Source: Anodontia alba
Lineage: Eukaryota; Mollusca; Bivalvia; Lucinida; Lucinidae
NCBI GenBank assembly: GCA_964016985.1
Contig: OZ024836.1
Location: forward strand, 42,156,803 to 42,220,802
DNA: 64,000 bases
Direction of reading: 5' to 3'
The notes beneath the pieces were generated by a model. It saw only the letters and a list, made by a program, of their open reading frames with translations, was not told the DNA's origin and ran no database searches. The first letter of the stretch is position 1; every line of letters begins with the position of its first letter. Positions 12,891-23,564 of the stretch are shown here, piece after piece. The translations under genes and the position numbers were made by a program.

Positions 12891-15013
12891 TATAGGTATG
12901 TTTTTGTGATGCTTGTTTTGACATGTTTGATGAAGAAATAATTTATAAATAAAAACAGATCTGAATACATATTTTATCATATTTAATCTGGAGCCACAAA
13001 GGCCTTAAAATGCCAGTTTTTATTTGGTTGTGCAGACAAAGAGTTAGGGTATATGTGACATCCAATACAGAAAAAGGCCCTTTATACCATGCACTATCTG
13101 ACAAAAAATTATCTAGAGCTAAAATTAAGTCTATTAGGATTATTTTACAAAAGTTTTGGGCTAACATTTAAATATTTTTACCAAATATGTAACAAATATG
13201 GGCATATATTTCAATCATCTGACTTTCTCCCTTTTCAAGAGTGTTTTTCTTTTAAAGGTCACTCTATCTTAGCCACTGTAAATTTTCCCAAGAATGAGCA
13301 ACACCACAGAGAAAAGGTTGTTTTCCTTTTTTCTTTCTTTTTTTTTTTTTTTTAGTTTTGTATCAAATAGTTGACAACGGGGCAGTAGGTGGGGGTGGGA
13401 CTGTAATCTGCCAGATGCCAAAGTATTTGTCAGAATTTAGTAGACTTACTAGAATAAACACTTGAAAACAGAAAAATTAAAGATGTGAAATGAAAGTTAG
13501 GACTTCGTTTTAGAAAGCAGACCCATTTTGTGCTTTTGTTTTTTTTATGAAGAAAGCTTGCATGAAACACAAACTGTATGCAGTCTTATCAACATATTCT
13601 TTGTCAATATCTTCTGCAGTATCTGTGACTGGGTCTTTGCTGTCTGGTATATTTAGGGACCGGCCTTCTCTCACAATGTGTAACATATCAGTCTACACAA
13701 GAAGTAGAACAGAAGTTAATCAGAACAACATATGGATGTGATTTATACAATAACTCACCTACTGCTTTGCTTTGCTTTCTCTGCAGATTACTGGATGCTA
13801 ACAGTTTACTGGTAACCCTTTTCCTTCACTCATATAAATTTAGCATATCCTTTGATCATCCTGCACAGCCTGAAAATTACATGTTCATCACAAAAAATAT
13901 ATCTTTGGGTGTAACTGTGTAGACTGATCAGGATCTTTACTGGTCACTCATAAATCACTGAATACTGTATGGAATATATCAATGGACAGCTATAATCTAC
14001 AAGGGAATGGGGCTGGATCAGCTGGATAAATAAATCCAGATATATTATGCACACTACTTTTGCTTTTATTCCCTTAACAGTTTTGTTGCAGAATAAATGA
14101 ACCAATGAATACGGCAAAACAATATGTGCAAGAAATTATAAGGGTTCTTGGCTGTATCTTGGCCTTAGGATGTGGAGTGTAAAACAATTACTCACCAGGA
14201 CAATTACCCACTGGACAATTATCCACCCAGACATTTACCTGCCCTCTTAACCTAAATCTGGACAATTACCCACCCGAAAATATTTTTCATTAACTGTCCT
14301 TAAATGTTTTATAAGTGATCTGTAAATCTCTCGGGTTGGGGGGTAGGGGGTAACTTGGGGATAAATGTGGTACAAGTGTGCGAGCCAGTAATTCGAAACC
14401 TACCCCATTCATGTACCTGCCCTTTGAAAAAATGGCCCCCTTCATATACTTGATCGTCCAAAATGTTGACCTATTCATATACTGCCCTTTGATTTTTATA
14501 CCCATTTATTGCTGGTAGTCAGACAAATATAGCAGTCAATTCATTGAATACCAAGAGAAATAGCAGCCTTGACAAATCTGAGCAAAAAAAATATATGCAT
14601 TTACCGGGATGTCAGAAAAGTTGAGTCTTTCACATACAAATCAAGAAAAATCGGGTCAGTCATATATACTTTTTGTTGAAAAAAGGGGGGGCTAATCATA
14701 TACCTGGCAGCGCTGAAAAAGGGGTCCATTTGGCATGCATATCCGTACTATGCCATATATAGGAACCCACCCCGCCACCCACGAGCTGTAAATTGTCTTA
14801 TAATATTTTTCATTCATTTAATCCTGTTTTATTGGTAAAAAATGATTTTGTGTCAATCTGAGAGTCTTAGCTGAAAATGACTTTGAAAGGATAAAATGAA
14901 AGATTTCTTCTTTTTTTTTCTAAATGACTGTTTTTTTAAGGTAAGTGTTCTTTGGTATATATTTTTTCATAAATCCATAGCTACAGATAAGAGGGGGTAT
15001 CCACATAATATTT
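12891..15013. other. Non-coding stretch, minor short repeats
   Basis: No coding sequence is supported. GGACAATTACCCAC-type motifs repeat three to four times at 14198-14275. A loose TTCATATACTTG/CTATTCATATACTG repeat occupies 14405-14490. Pyrimidine tracts lie near 13325-13355 and 14905-14920. Confidence 0.5.
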
Positions 15014-15120
15014 TTCTTATTTCTCCATGAAAACATATGTTGTGGGTACTCATTAGAAGCCCCTTGCTGAGGCACTTCTAATGAGTACCCACAACATATG
15101 TTTTCGTGGAGAAATAAGAA
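15014..15120. mobile_element. TACTCATTAGAA hairpin element, reference copy
   Basis: A 107-bp near-perfect inverted repeat with arms of about 46 bp. The left arm runs TTCTTATTTCTCCATGAAAA, CATATGTTGTGGG, TACTCATTAGAAG. The right arm is its inverse, ending GTGGAGAAATAAGAA. The 15-nt loop is CCCCTTGCTGAGGCA. There is no open frame. As RNA or single-stranded DNA it would form a very stable stem. It is best treated as a snap-back MITE of unknown superfamily. Confidence 0.85.
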
Positions 15121-15789
15121 AGATATTAGCATTTTTCGGAAGAAAAAAGTGCTCTACTTGTTGCTATGATAAATCGCAATGAAAAGGTATCCATCATCCA
15201 TTACAGTATGCAAATGACATTTGATTCATGGCAGCAGACATATTTTAATCACATTGTTAGTAAATGGAAGAAATAACTGTACTGGTCATAAGTTATCACA
15301 GGAAAAAAAAAAGATACTAAAATCTATAAAGTAATTTAATAGAATTTTTTTATGGGGATTTTTAAGATATTTTATAATGAAAGAGGTGGACCAACAATTT
15401 ACATATACAAAATCAGAAAAGAACCAATAAGTTACCACTGCACATATTTAAAAGTACAGGATGTAATCTTCAGCTGTCCTACATGTTGCCCAGTATCACG
15501 CAGTCTGTTCAGGGCTTTCGTGCCACCTTACATCTAATGAACAGATATGTTGAATACCATACACAGTGATTTATTTACAATTTTATACCTAAGTGTCCCA
15601 GGACTCGCTTGAGCTATATAAAGTGAGTCCTACTAGAAAATCATTGTGTCCATTACAGAATTTTCCACTATAACTTTGTGAGTCCTGGGACTCACTGAGA
15701 TTTAAAATGTGAGTTCCAAAGCAAAAATGTGAGTACGGGACTCGGGATGCGCAGGTAAAAAAATCACTGCATACATGTATATGCTCTAA
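15121..15789. other. Non-coding, no recognised feature
   Basis: Contains GTCCCAGGACTCGCTTGAG and GTCCTGGGACTCACTGAGA (15595-15700), a diverged direct repeat of about 80 bp with GTGAGTCC motifs. Nothing coding is supported. Confidence 0.45.
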
Positions 15790-16477
15790 GTATTAGACAG
15801 ACAGTCCTGAGCTAACAATACAGATCTAGATCAGACACCACCTTACAATAAATGGATAGTGTAGAATACTGTTTAACACAAATGTATTGGACAGTCCTGA
15901 GCTAACAGGGTTCTCACTAAGGATTTTGAAAATTGGAGTAAAATGCTGTCCTCCTGAAAAAGTTGGAGTTTTACCATACTTATCTATTGAGAATTTCCAA
16001 AAAGTTGGAGTCAGAAATGAAAAGTTAGAGTAACTTACTCCAAATCTGGAGTTAATGAGATCTCTGGCTAACAGTGTAGACCCAGATCAGATGCCACCTT
16101 ACATCTAATAAATGGACACTGAACAATAGTCTTTTAAAGTATTGGACAGACTATCCTGAGCATACCGTGTAGATCCAGATCAAATGACATCTTACATTTA
16201 CCGGTAATAAATGGGTACTGCAGAATACCATTTATACTCTAAGTTTAGTCAGACAGTCCTAAGCTAACAGTACCCAGATCAGCTGTCACCTTACACTTAA
16301 TAAATGGATACTGTAGAATACTGCATATACCAGACAGTCCTGAGCTAACAGTGTAGACCCAGATCAGACACCACCTTACATCTAATAACTGGATAAGTAC
16401 TGTAGAATATCATTTATACTAAAGTTTGGACAGACAGTCCTCAGTTTAACAGTGTAGATCAGATGTCACAATAGATC
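15790..16477 (+). repeat. ~100-bp satellite (GACAGTCCTGAGCTAACAGT), left block
   Basis: The unit contains CAGACAGTCCTGAGCTAACA, GTGTAGACCCAGATCAGA, CCACCTTACATCTAATAAA and TGGATACTGTAGAATACTG. Copies start near 15797, 15890, 16150, 16250, 16330 and 16430. Some are separated by short unrelated inserts, such as a GTTGGAGT-rich segment at 15930-16060. Its GTAGACCCAGATCAGACGCC motif is shared with the hairpins at 22174 and 45617. Confidence 0.8.
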
Positions 16478-16786
16478 CATTCATGCCATAAGCTGTGGAC
16501 TAAAATTTGTGAGATAAGGCAAAATACTAAGGGAGATTTGACAAAATTCTGTGAGATTTTCTTAAACATCACTTTGGTCTTCCCACAATATAGTCTTAAG
16601 TCTTCTTTTTTCATGTGAGAAGCTTGTGAAGACCACAACAGTGTGTGATTTATGTTTATTTCTTCATAAAATCTATTGTAAAATGGTCTGAAATTCTGTG
16701 AGATCAGAATTTTTTATGGGAATTGCCTTCCAGATGGGCCAAATTCTGTGAGATTTTATCTCACAGTGTGAGATATGGCATGTATG
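16478..16786 (+). mobile_element. ~309-bp MITE with CATGCCAT termini, copy 1, inside the satellite
   Basis: The ends are inverted: CATTCATGCCAT on the left and ATGGCATGTATG on the right. The interior has four AATTCTGTGAGAT motifs. Copy 2 at 18497-18806 has the same interior and a perfect 12-bp terminal inverted repeat. Satellite sequence is present on both sides (to 16477 and from 16787), showing insertion into the array. No open frame. Confidence 0.75.
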
Positions 16787-16925
16787 TACACCTAATAAAC
16801 GGATACTGTAGAATACTGTATACACCAGACAGTCCTGAGTTAACAGTGTAGACCCAGATCAGACCCCATCTTACAGCTAAAAAATGGATACTGTAGAAAA
16901 CTGTTTTTATTCAACGTACATTTTT
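16787..16925 (+). repeat. ~100-bp satellite, right block
   Basis: Continues the array from 15790 after the MITE: CACCTAATAAACGGATACTG, then CAGACAGTCCTGAGTTAACA and GTGTAGACCCAGATCAGAC. Confidence 0.8.
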
Positions 16926-16929
16926 ATAT

Positions 16930-17290
16930 TGTGAATTTAATGTAGTGGCTGGAGTGCATGGACTGAACAAGACTACCTGCTTGGTTCAGTAGGAAGAACG
17001 CCTGACTAGTGTTATGGGGTTGTTGCCAACTTGTTGGCGAGTCCCAGCTCCGGTAGTCATTGTTTCCTCTCCTGTTCACTTTACTGATATCAGATTTAGT
17101 AAACAGGTGTGTGCCAAATGCAAGCAATTGAGGGAAGCAGACCAGATACCTTCAGGACATCAGGGTGGTACCTGAATCCTAAATGTTATGAGGAGTGTAA
17201 TGGCTCGAGTCCATGGACAGAACAGGACCACCCGTGTAGCTCAGTAGGTTCAGCACCTGTCTAGTAGTCTTGCCAATGATGATCGATCGA
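16930..17290 (+). repeat. Two diverged tRNA-like repeat heads (SINE fragments)
   Basis: Two related blocks start GTAGTGGCTGGAGTGCATGG (16939) and GTAATGGCTCGAGTCCATGG (17197). Each is followed by an A-box-like TTGGTTCAGTAGG or GTAGCTCAGTAGG and a GCCTGACTAG/CACCTGTCTAG segment. The first has a weak B-box-like GGCGAGTCCCAGC. The cloverleaf is not complete, so these are SINE or tRNA-pseudogene relics, not tRNA genes. Confidence 0.5.
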
Positions 17291-17299
17291 TTATAATCA

Positions 17300-17539
17300 T
17301 CTATCAATCACTTTTGCCTCTTGTGACTGAAGATCGGAAAGATCTTTTATAGTCAACTAATCGGATTTTTTTTTTTTTTTTTGTTTTGAAACAAATATAT
17401 TTTTCTCACCTTTTATTTTCATAGGCAAGTCATCAATAAATGAAGTTCAGAGCTGTCTGTTAGGGTAATTCTAGATTTATGATCAATAAAAGTGAAAAGA
17501 TTTGATAAAAGAGCCTTAAAAAAAGTCAACCCAAAAGAA
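17300..17539. other. Non-coding, T-run
   Basis: A poly(T) tract at 17367-17382, otherwise unremarkable AT-rich DNA. Confidence 0.4.
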
Positions 17540-17625
17540 CTGATGTTGTAGGTATTCATTAGAAGCATGTTGCAGAGGCACTTCTAATGAGTACCAACAA
17601 CATTATATGTTTTCATGGCGAAATA
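17540..17625. mobile_element. TACTCATTAGAA hairpin element copy
   Basis: GATGTTGTAGGTATTCATTA and AGAAGC form the left arm; CTTCTAATGAGTACCAACAAC is the inverse right arm. The loop is ATGTTGCAGAGGCA. It is followed by ATGTTTTCATGGCGAAATAA and a CCCCTCTTATTGATCTGGAG segment that resembles the flank of other family members. Confidence 0.75.
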
Positions 17626-17994
17626 AGAAAAATATTACCTGGATACCCCTCTTATTGATCTGGAGCAATGAATAGGTACCTGGAAGATGGCTGAATTAAG
17701 AATGAATATATTTTCTACAAGTCAATATACTCAGTGATCAGTCGGTTCTACAAAACCGATGATCAACAATGACTTCTGGCTGATTCCAAATACTACTGTC
17801 TCGTGAAATGGGGATCATGGGTTCAAGTCTAGCCTTAGGCAAGCAGTTTTCCTTTCATTTTTACTTTATTATAAGAATATTGCAATTCATTTGCATTTTT
17901 TTATCTGCAGACTTGTACTGTTTTTAGCTGGAATTTTCAATTTTGTTTTCCATGTAGACCCTTGAACATGTTCAGTAAGCAATATTAAAATAAA

Positions 17995-18075
17995 CTTAGG
18001 AGGAGAACTCGAACCTGCAACCCCATGGCTGCAAATCAGATGCTCTACCAACTGAGCTAACCAGGCTGACAGTCC
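17995..18075 (-). repeat. tRNA-like sequence, degenerate
   Basis: The reverse strand reads GGTTAGCTCAGTTGGTAGAG (good A box and D arm), an anticodon-arm-like CTGATTTGCAG, then GGTTGCAGGTTCGAGTTCTC (good B box and T loop). The acceptor ends do not pair and the T stem has a mismatch, so it is a tRNA-derived relic or SINE head. A G-run (about 18103-18121) lies just beyond. Confidence 0.6.
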
Positions 18076-18496
18076 AGGTCAATACGCAGACTTTTGAAAT
18101 GGGGGGGGGGGGGGGGGGGGGAATTTTAGGTATTCTGAAAACAGGGGTGCAAATGCTTCTTGAAAATGCCAATTTGGGGGCCAAAATTAGGGATATAAAG
18201 TGAATATGGGTTAAAAACTGCATGATTTTGAAGTAATTCTCCAGAAAAGAAGGTGCTTTTCTTCCCCCTGAACCCCTTGCGTACAGGCCTGCTGTCTCAC
18301 CAATTACTACACTCCTCTCCCTTTAACAGTGCTTAACTTATATGTGCCAGACATCAACTGAACACACTAACAGTGCCTAGCTTTTCTCCACACTCACAAG
18401 TACCTCATTGCCACTGAAGCAACAAGGAGGGAAAGGTATGCCTAATGCAGAATTTAAATCACAATCCCCCTGCTTGTAAGTCAGGTACGTGCTTTA

Positions 18497-18806
18497 CATA
18501 CATGCCATCAACTGTTGACAGAAATCTGTGAGATTTTGCAAATTTTTAGGGGAGATTTGATGAAATTCTGTGAGATTTTTATGAAAATCACTTTCAAGCT
18601 TACATAAGTTAGTTAAAAGCCATTATTTTAATGAATTAAGCTTGGGATAGCCATGCTAATGTGTGATTTATTTCTAGTTTTTCAAAAAATAGCTTATTAA
18701 ATGGTATGAAAATTCTGTGAGATTTGAAAATCTTATGGGAATTGGGGTCCAGAAAGGCCAAAATTCTGTGAGATTTTGTCTCACAGTGTGAGCTATGGCA
18801 TGTATG
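18497..18806 (+). mobile_element. ~310-bp MITE with 12-bp TIRs, copy 2
   Basis: Perfect terminal inverted repeats: CATACATGCCAT at 18497-18508 and ATGGCATGTATG at 18795-18806. The interior repeats AATTCTGTGAGATTT as in 16478-16786. There is no coding sequence. The superfamily is unknown; no clear TSD was identified. Confidence 0.78.
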
Positions 18807-18840
18807 GCTTTACCAACTGTCTGATGTACCAGACTGACCT

Positions 18841-19149
18841 GCGGCCTCAGTGGCTCAGCTGGATGCGCCATCCGACTGGAGACCAGGAGGTTGCGGGTTC
18901 AACCCCCGCCGAGGTCCGCAACATTCCTTCGTGGAGATTGATCATGAAATATTTTCTACGGTCATTCTCTTCCTTCCGCTGATTCAAGAAGGGCAGTTGT
19001 CAGTTTCTGGCGAAGGAATGTGCACAATACTGGTTAACCGCTTAGAGGACTAAACCTGCCCAATAAACGTGTGGTTAGGTAACCTGACCGCGCTCAAAAT
19101 GACCCTATTGGGTTGATTGGGCCGTAAAACCTCAACACAAAAACAAAAA
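18841..19149 (+). mobile_element. tRNA-derived SINE, full length with 12-bp TSD
   Basis: The tRNA-like head has A box TGGCTCAGCTGGATGCG and B box GGTTGCGGGTTCAACCCC, with near-cloverleaf spacing. The body includes TGGTTAACCGCTTAGAGGAC and ends in a GTTGATTGGGCCGTAAAACC segment and an A-rich CACAAAAACAAAAA tail. It is flanked by the direct repeat CCAGACTGACCT at 18829-18840 and 19150-19161, so the boundaries are exact. A second copy, inverted, is at 62782-63031. Pol III transcription from the internal boxes is expected for the family. Confidence 0.92.
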
Positions 19150-19161
19150 CCAGACTGACCT

Positions 19162-19803
19162 ACAGTTTTGGCAATCACACAATAGCTTACCTTCTGCTGT
19201 CAAAAATTACAAGTGTTCCAGGTCAGTACTTCCAACGATGTTTCATCCATCATGCTAAACATTTCTGCCTGTACAAGTTATACCGCGTCAAAACCCACAG
19301 TTGTGCGTTCAGTAAATATAGTCATTCAAGTCACGTGTACGAATCCTAATACTGTACGAACATCGCTGGTTACGCAGCCATTTTCAATGCATCCACGATT
19401 TTCCAAATTCTGTTCATTTTTATGCAGCTGTCTGATGATAAAGTACATAAGAATAGCAAAACTACATTTCTGTAGGTATCAAACCGTAAGCTGGTAAGTA
19501 AACAGTCGTATGAATGCACGTTTTCGTTCTTCAGGCCGTATGTCAACAGATATTAAAAATAATACAGGTGTCGAAGATAGTTGCGGTCATGGTACCAAAG
19601 CCGTAATTCAAAATCATAAATCCATAAACGAATGACGAATCAGAATGTTCAGACCAACAGACATGGACCCCAGAACAAAGGGTGTAATCAGGCGTCCGCG
19701 GATAGTAAGCATTACTTGGTAAGCAAGCTTCGCCCACCATGCCCTTGGGCCTGAAGGAAGGAAATATCGGTAGAAGCGTATGTCCGGGATTTGGGAAGTC
19801 TAC
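19162..19803. other. No gene seen; probable 3' flank of the Penelope-like element
   Basis: On the minus strand this follows directly after the stop codon of the reverse transcriptase (19804). It may be that element's 3' untranslated part, at least up to about 19500. No motif confirms this. Confidence 0.4.
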
Positions 19804-19990
19804 TTATGGCGCGTCACTGGCAAAAACATCAGAAACAATTCTGGAAACTGCCACATTGTAGGGATTGACTAGATCATGATGTCTCCCATAGAACTTCTTA
19901 AGTGTTGCTACCAGTTTGGGTTTTTGAAACCCCTGGCTCAACAACTTTTGAGTGAGCACTTTCCCACGCTCCATGAAGTCCTGATAATTT
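19804..19990 (-). pseudogene. Penelope-like reverse transcriptase, C-terminal part (split by insertion)
   Basis: Read on the minus strand from 19981, the frame joins exactly to the other half across the 19991-24325 insertion. It encodes the region with RGKVLTQKLLSQGF and KKFYGRHHDLVNPY and ends at a TAA at 19804-19806. This is the tail of the RT protein whose core lies at 24335-24774. It was identified by frame continuity at the TSD rather than by a catalytic motif. Confidence 0.8.
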
Positions 19991-20760
19991 GGTGCATACT
20001 AATCTACGGTATTCCCGGTATCCATGTCCCGGTATTCATAAAGGTTTATGTGTTTGACACAGTACAACATCAAAAGTACTCGGCAGATTTTAATAATTTA
20101 AATACCAAATTAACGGCAATAATCTAATCTACAAAATAATGATATTTGATAAAAAAATATATTTGTTGCTGATGTTGCAGGATGGTGTCAAAGTCCCGGT
20201 ATCGAGATTCACTTGTCCCGGTATCCATAGGGGCATACGTCTTTGACATGGCATAACATCAAAACTACGCGATCGATTTTAATAAATTAAACACCCTATA
20301 AAAGGCAATACTCCAGTCTAAGCAAACAATATAAATTTGTAAAAATATGTCAGTTGCTGATGTTGTGGCATTCTGTCAAAGTCCCGGTATCGAGGTTCAC
20401 ATGTCCCGGTATTCATTGCGGTCTCCGTGTGTGACATGACATAATATCAAAATTACTTAATTGGTTTTAATAAATTAAACATCCGATTAAAGACAATGCT
20501 CCAATCTATAAAATAATTACAAACATATATAAAAAATGTCAGTTGCTGATGTTGTAGCATTATGTCAAAGTCCCGGTATCGGGATCCACATGTCCCGGTA
20601 TTCAATGAGGACTCTGTTTGATAAAGCATAATATCCAAAGTACTTGATTGATTTTAGGAAATTAAACACCCGATAAAAAGTATCATTCCAATCCATAAAA
20701 TGTAAAATTAATATATATATATATGTTGCTGATGTTGCAGTATGATGTCAAAGTCCCGGT
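19991..20760 (+). repeat. Left arm subrepeats of the foldback (~190 bp, four clear plus decayed copies)
   Basis: Subrepeat boundaries fall at the TCCCGGTATCG/TGTCCCGGTAT motifs near 20195, 20385 and 20570, with a further decayed motif near 20755 and another decayed copy at about 20900-20955. Each unit contains ATAACATCAAAA, TTTTAATAAATTAAACA and GTTGCTGATGTTG. Confidence 0.85.
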
Positions 20761-21005
20761 TTTGTTTGACAGGCACAGCACAGCGTAACATCAAATGGTT
20801 TCTGATAAGATATGATTTGACTGATTTTTAAAAATTATAAAACCAGAGAGAAAAAAAAAACAAAACAAACAAGTTAAGTAAAACAAATACAGCTATTTTA
20901 TAAACGAGTTTGGGTACTGATGTTGCAGGATTATGCTAAAATCCCAGTATTGCGATAAGCCCGCCCTTGTATGAAAACTGGATAGAAACGGTATGGCATT
21001 AAATA

Positions 21006-21007
21006 AA

Positions 21008-21059
<52 letters not shown>
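21006..21059 (+). repeat. (CA)n microsatellite
   Basis: About 25 CA units directly before the SINE. Long frames through it on either strand are artefacts of the repeat. Confidence 0.97.
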
Positions 21060-21062
<3 letters not shown>

Positions 21063-21077
21063 TGATTCTGCAGTTTC

Positions 21078-21371
21078 GGGAGTGGTCGGGAGTGGCAATG
21101 GTGTCGTGTATCTTACGTCACCGGGGCGTCCAACTGAAATTGGCTTACAGTTGGGCAAGGCCTGCTATCCTTGTAGCAGGTAAGGGTAGAGGGGGAATGT
21201 TTTTATTTCTTCTGTTTCTTCACTTTCATTCCTGTTCCTATTTCTTCCCTAATCGTCTCTTTCATCTCCTCTACTATCTCTTCTATCTCTTTTCTCCCTT
21301 TCTCTGGGAGACGACACAAAATGACCCACAAGGGTTGACGTGTCGTTAAACCCCAACACAATCAATCAAAA
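21078..21371 (+). mobile_element. SINE, second family, 11-bp TSD
   Basis: It runs from GGGAGTGGTCGGGAGTGG through CACCGGGGCGTCC, TTGGCTTACAGTTGGGCAAG, GTAAGGGTAGAGG, a pyrimidine-rich stretch, and a tail with CACAAAATGACCCACAAGGG and TTAAACCCCAACACAATCAA. The direct repeat TCTGCAGTTTC flanks it (21067-21077, 21372-21382). A complete inverted copy is at 55487-55786. The last ~60 bp resemble the tail of the tRNA-derived SINE family, suggesting a shared 3' module. Confidence 0.88.
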
Positions 21372-22173
21372 TCTGCAGTTTCATCTGGGTCTACACTGTT
21401 TAAACAGACCTGTCTGTCCGAATACATACGGTAGATACACTAAAATTTGATGGATTATTGGAAAACGCGGTAGACGCTGATGAGACGCCGTAATTCGCCC
21501 GACACGACACCCAATAGGTTTTTAAGTATTATACGAAAATCAAATCCACTAATTATTTAGGTGACCGCAGGAAACGCATTGCTATGGAGTATCTAAGGAT
21601 TTATTTAAGCCGATGCATTTTTTATGAAACCACTGTTTTCATTTTCTGCCTTCGCAGCACACCATGTCATCGACAAATTCTGGAAGTGTACAATGACACC
21701 AAACAGCAATTTTGAGTGATTTTGGATTAACAGTAGCTACATGTAAGTTAGTTCCTCTGCAGCGAGATTGTTCTCTTGGGAAAGGCGACATTAATCTCTT
21801 TTCTAAACAGTTCAGCAAATGCGAACGCATCTCACTTACCAAATAACATGTACATATACGAACATTAAAAGTTGCTGGATTAAAACAGAAGTCGACAAGA
21901 CTGGCTAATGCAAAAACGCCACAATCGTATGAATTAGGTTGCTGCTGAACTCTAGGAATTTTTACTTTTACGAAATTCTGGGTCCCAAATTTCTGGTCTT
22001 TACAGTAAATTTGACATAGTTGTATTTGTACATAATTTTTTTAATCCGTAATAAACTGTATCTGGGTCTAAAGGAGTCTGAAAACTCATTGTCCAATGAT
22101 TTTTGCCGTCAAATTGAATTTGAGCACTCGGAGATGCTTGTGATTTAAATTGTTTTGAAGTATTCCAAACAGT

Positions 22174-22222
22174 GTAGACCCAGATCAGACGCCCGAGAAC
22201 GCGACGTCTGATCAGGGTCTAC
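22174..22222. mobile_element. Short hairpin (GTAGACCCAGATCAGACG), copy 1
   Basis: The left arm GTAGACCCAGATCAGACG and right arm CGTCTGATCAGGGTCTAC are inverted with a short loop. The same hairpin and following CATTCAGCAATTTT segment recur at 45617-45665. The arm sequence also occurs in the ~100-bp satellite at 15790. Confidence 0.75.
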
Positions 22223-23129
22223 CCCATTTATTACGCATTCAGCAATTTTCATAAATGTTCCGAAAACGATGAAAACAAATTAAAAAAAACAACAAAACAA
22301 ATAGATAAATAATACAAAAAAAAAAAACCCAAAAAAAACATTAACTACAACATTATAATGCATCAGTAAATTCGATTAAAAATATACAAAATTATTATAG
22401 TAATGAAAATAGAAATTTTTGAAAGGCGTGTTCACGTTAAGTATTCGCACCTGGCGGTCATTATTGAAGTTAATGAAGTTAATTACTCATCGTTAACAAA
22501 TAATCGGTTCGTTAAGTGATAAATGATGCGTGAAACGATCTGCATTTAGTTCATTACATTTTAAATTTCAGTTAAACTTTTTTTTTTCATCATTTCGTAC
22601 TTTATTTTGAAACGGAAAAAAAAAATATTTCTTCTTCTTCTTTTTCTTATTATTATTCTTATTATTATTATAATTATTATTAGGTAGTAGGGACATTGAT
22701 GAAGCTTCAGGCGAAAATCTATGTCTTTGGCCACATTAGGGGTTCCCATATATACAAGTCGGATACCTCTAAGTGCTCTTTTCTCATGTGACGGCTCAAT
22801 TTTTTACTACTACTACCACTACTACTTGTGGTGTTCCGGAAAACAATTATGATTAAATACTGGATAAAAATCTTCACCAAAACAACTCTTCCCTAGTAAA
22901 AAGGACATTCGTAATGTTAAAAACTGATTGCGACGCAAACATGAATTATAACGGACAAAACATCCATTCAGCCATTTATTTAGTTAGTCAGACAGTCAGT
23001 CAGTCAGTTGGTCTGTTCTGTAAAGATTAAAATTATTAATTTAGCTAAATATATCTTCTTTGTCATTAAAATTCGCCTTAGTGCTTAGCACTTTGGGTAA
23101 AACCTCATCGGACGATATTGTAGGGGTTT

Positions 23130-23295
23130 TTTTTGTCCATACCAGAGAGGGACGTTGGCATTTCATGCGAATTGTCAGAGGATACAATTCGTATGAGATG
23201 TCGAGAATATTTTCTTGTGGAGGTGTCGGAGGAGACAATTCGCATGAGATGTCGAGACCATTTCTTGTGGAGGTTGAGGGATGTCAGCGATTGGC
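23130..23295 (+). repeat. Imperfect repeat of CAATTCGCATGAGATGTCGAG
   Basis: Two direct copies of ACAATTCG(T/C)ATGAGATG followed by TCGAGA (about 23182-23210 and 23236-23262) and one inverse copy, TTTCATGCGAATTGTC, at 23160. The CATTTCATG...GAAT motif resembles the stem sequence in 41571-41730. Confidence 0.55.
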
Positions 23296-23564
23296 CGTCT
23301 ACTGAAATTGCACAAAGGGCGGTAAGTTCTAAATAATGCTAGGATACTTTTATTGTATGCCTCTTAAGCATATTTATATTCACATGATATTTTGACCTTT
23401 GCAATTTTGCTCTTCGGTAAACGAAACATTGTATTACTTTGGCTACAAACATTGTATGATGTTTTATGCTGAATAAAGTTATTTGTATTGTATTGTATAT
23501 ATTACTACTACTACTACTAATAATAATAGCTCAAATTGGCGGTTTGCTTCAACATGTGCCGAAC

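Larger units (their letters stand above)
21383..23559. other. Interior of the foldback, no gene recognised
   Basis: There is no transposase motif on either strand. Contents are a GATCTGGGTCTAC satellite-like fragment (inverted, about 21384-21470), the hairpin at 22174-22222, TTC/TTA microsatellites at 22625-22680, a GTCAGACAGTCAGTCAGTCAG stretch near 22990 and a repeat at 23130-23295. Confidence 0.55.

Noticed and set aside
17995..18075. Functional tRNA gene on the minus strand
   Set aside because: A and B boxes are good but the acceptor stem does not pair and the T stem is mismatched.
18841..18920. Functional tRNA gene
   Set aside because: The tRNA-like part is the head of a SINE bounded by a 12-bp TSD with a long non-tRNA body.
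19213..19497. 94-aa plus-strand frame
   Set aside because: No motif, lies in the likely 3' flank of the RT element, no splice or repeat support.
20931..21349. Open frames with poly-His/Thr or poly-Val/Cys on both strands
   Set aside because: They are translations of the CA microsatellite and the SINE.
21639..21842. Possible transposase piece in the first foldback
   Set aside because: 67 aa without any recognisable transposase or zinc-finger pattern beyond scattered Cys residues.
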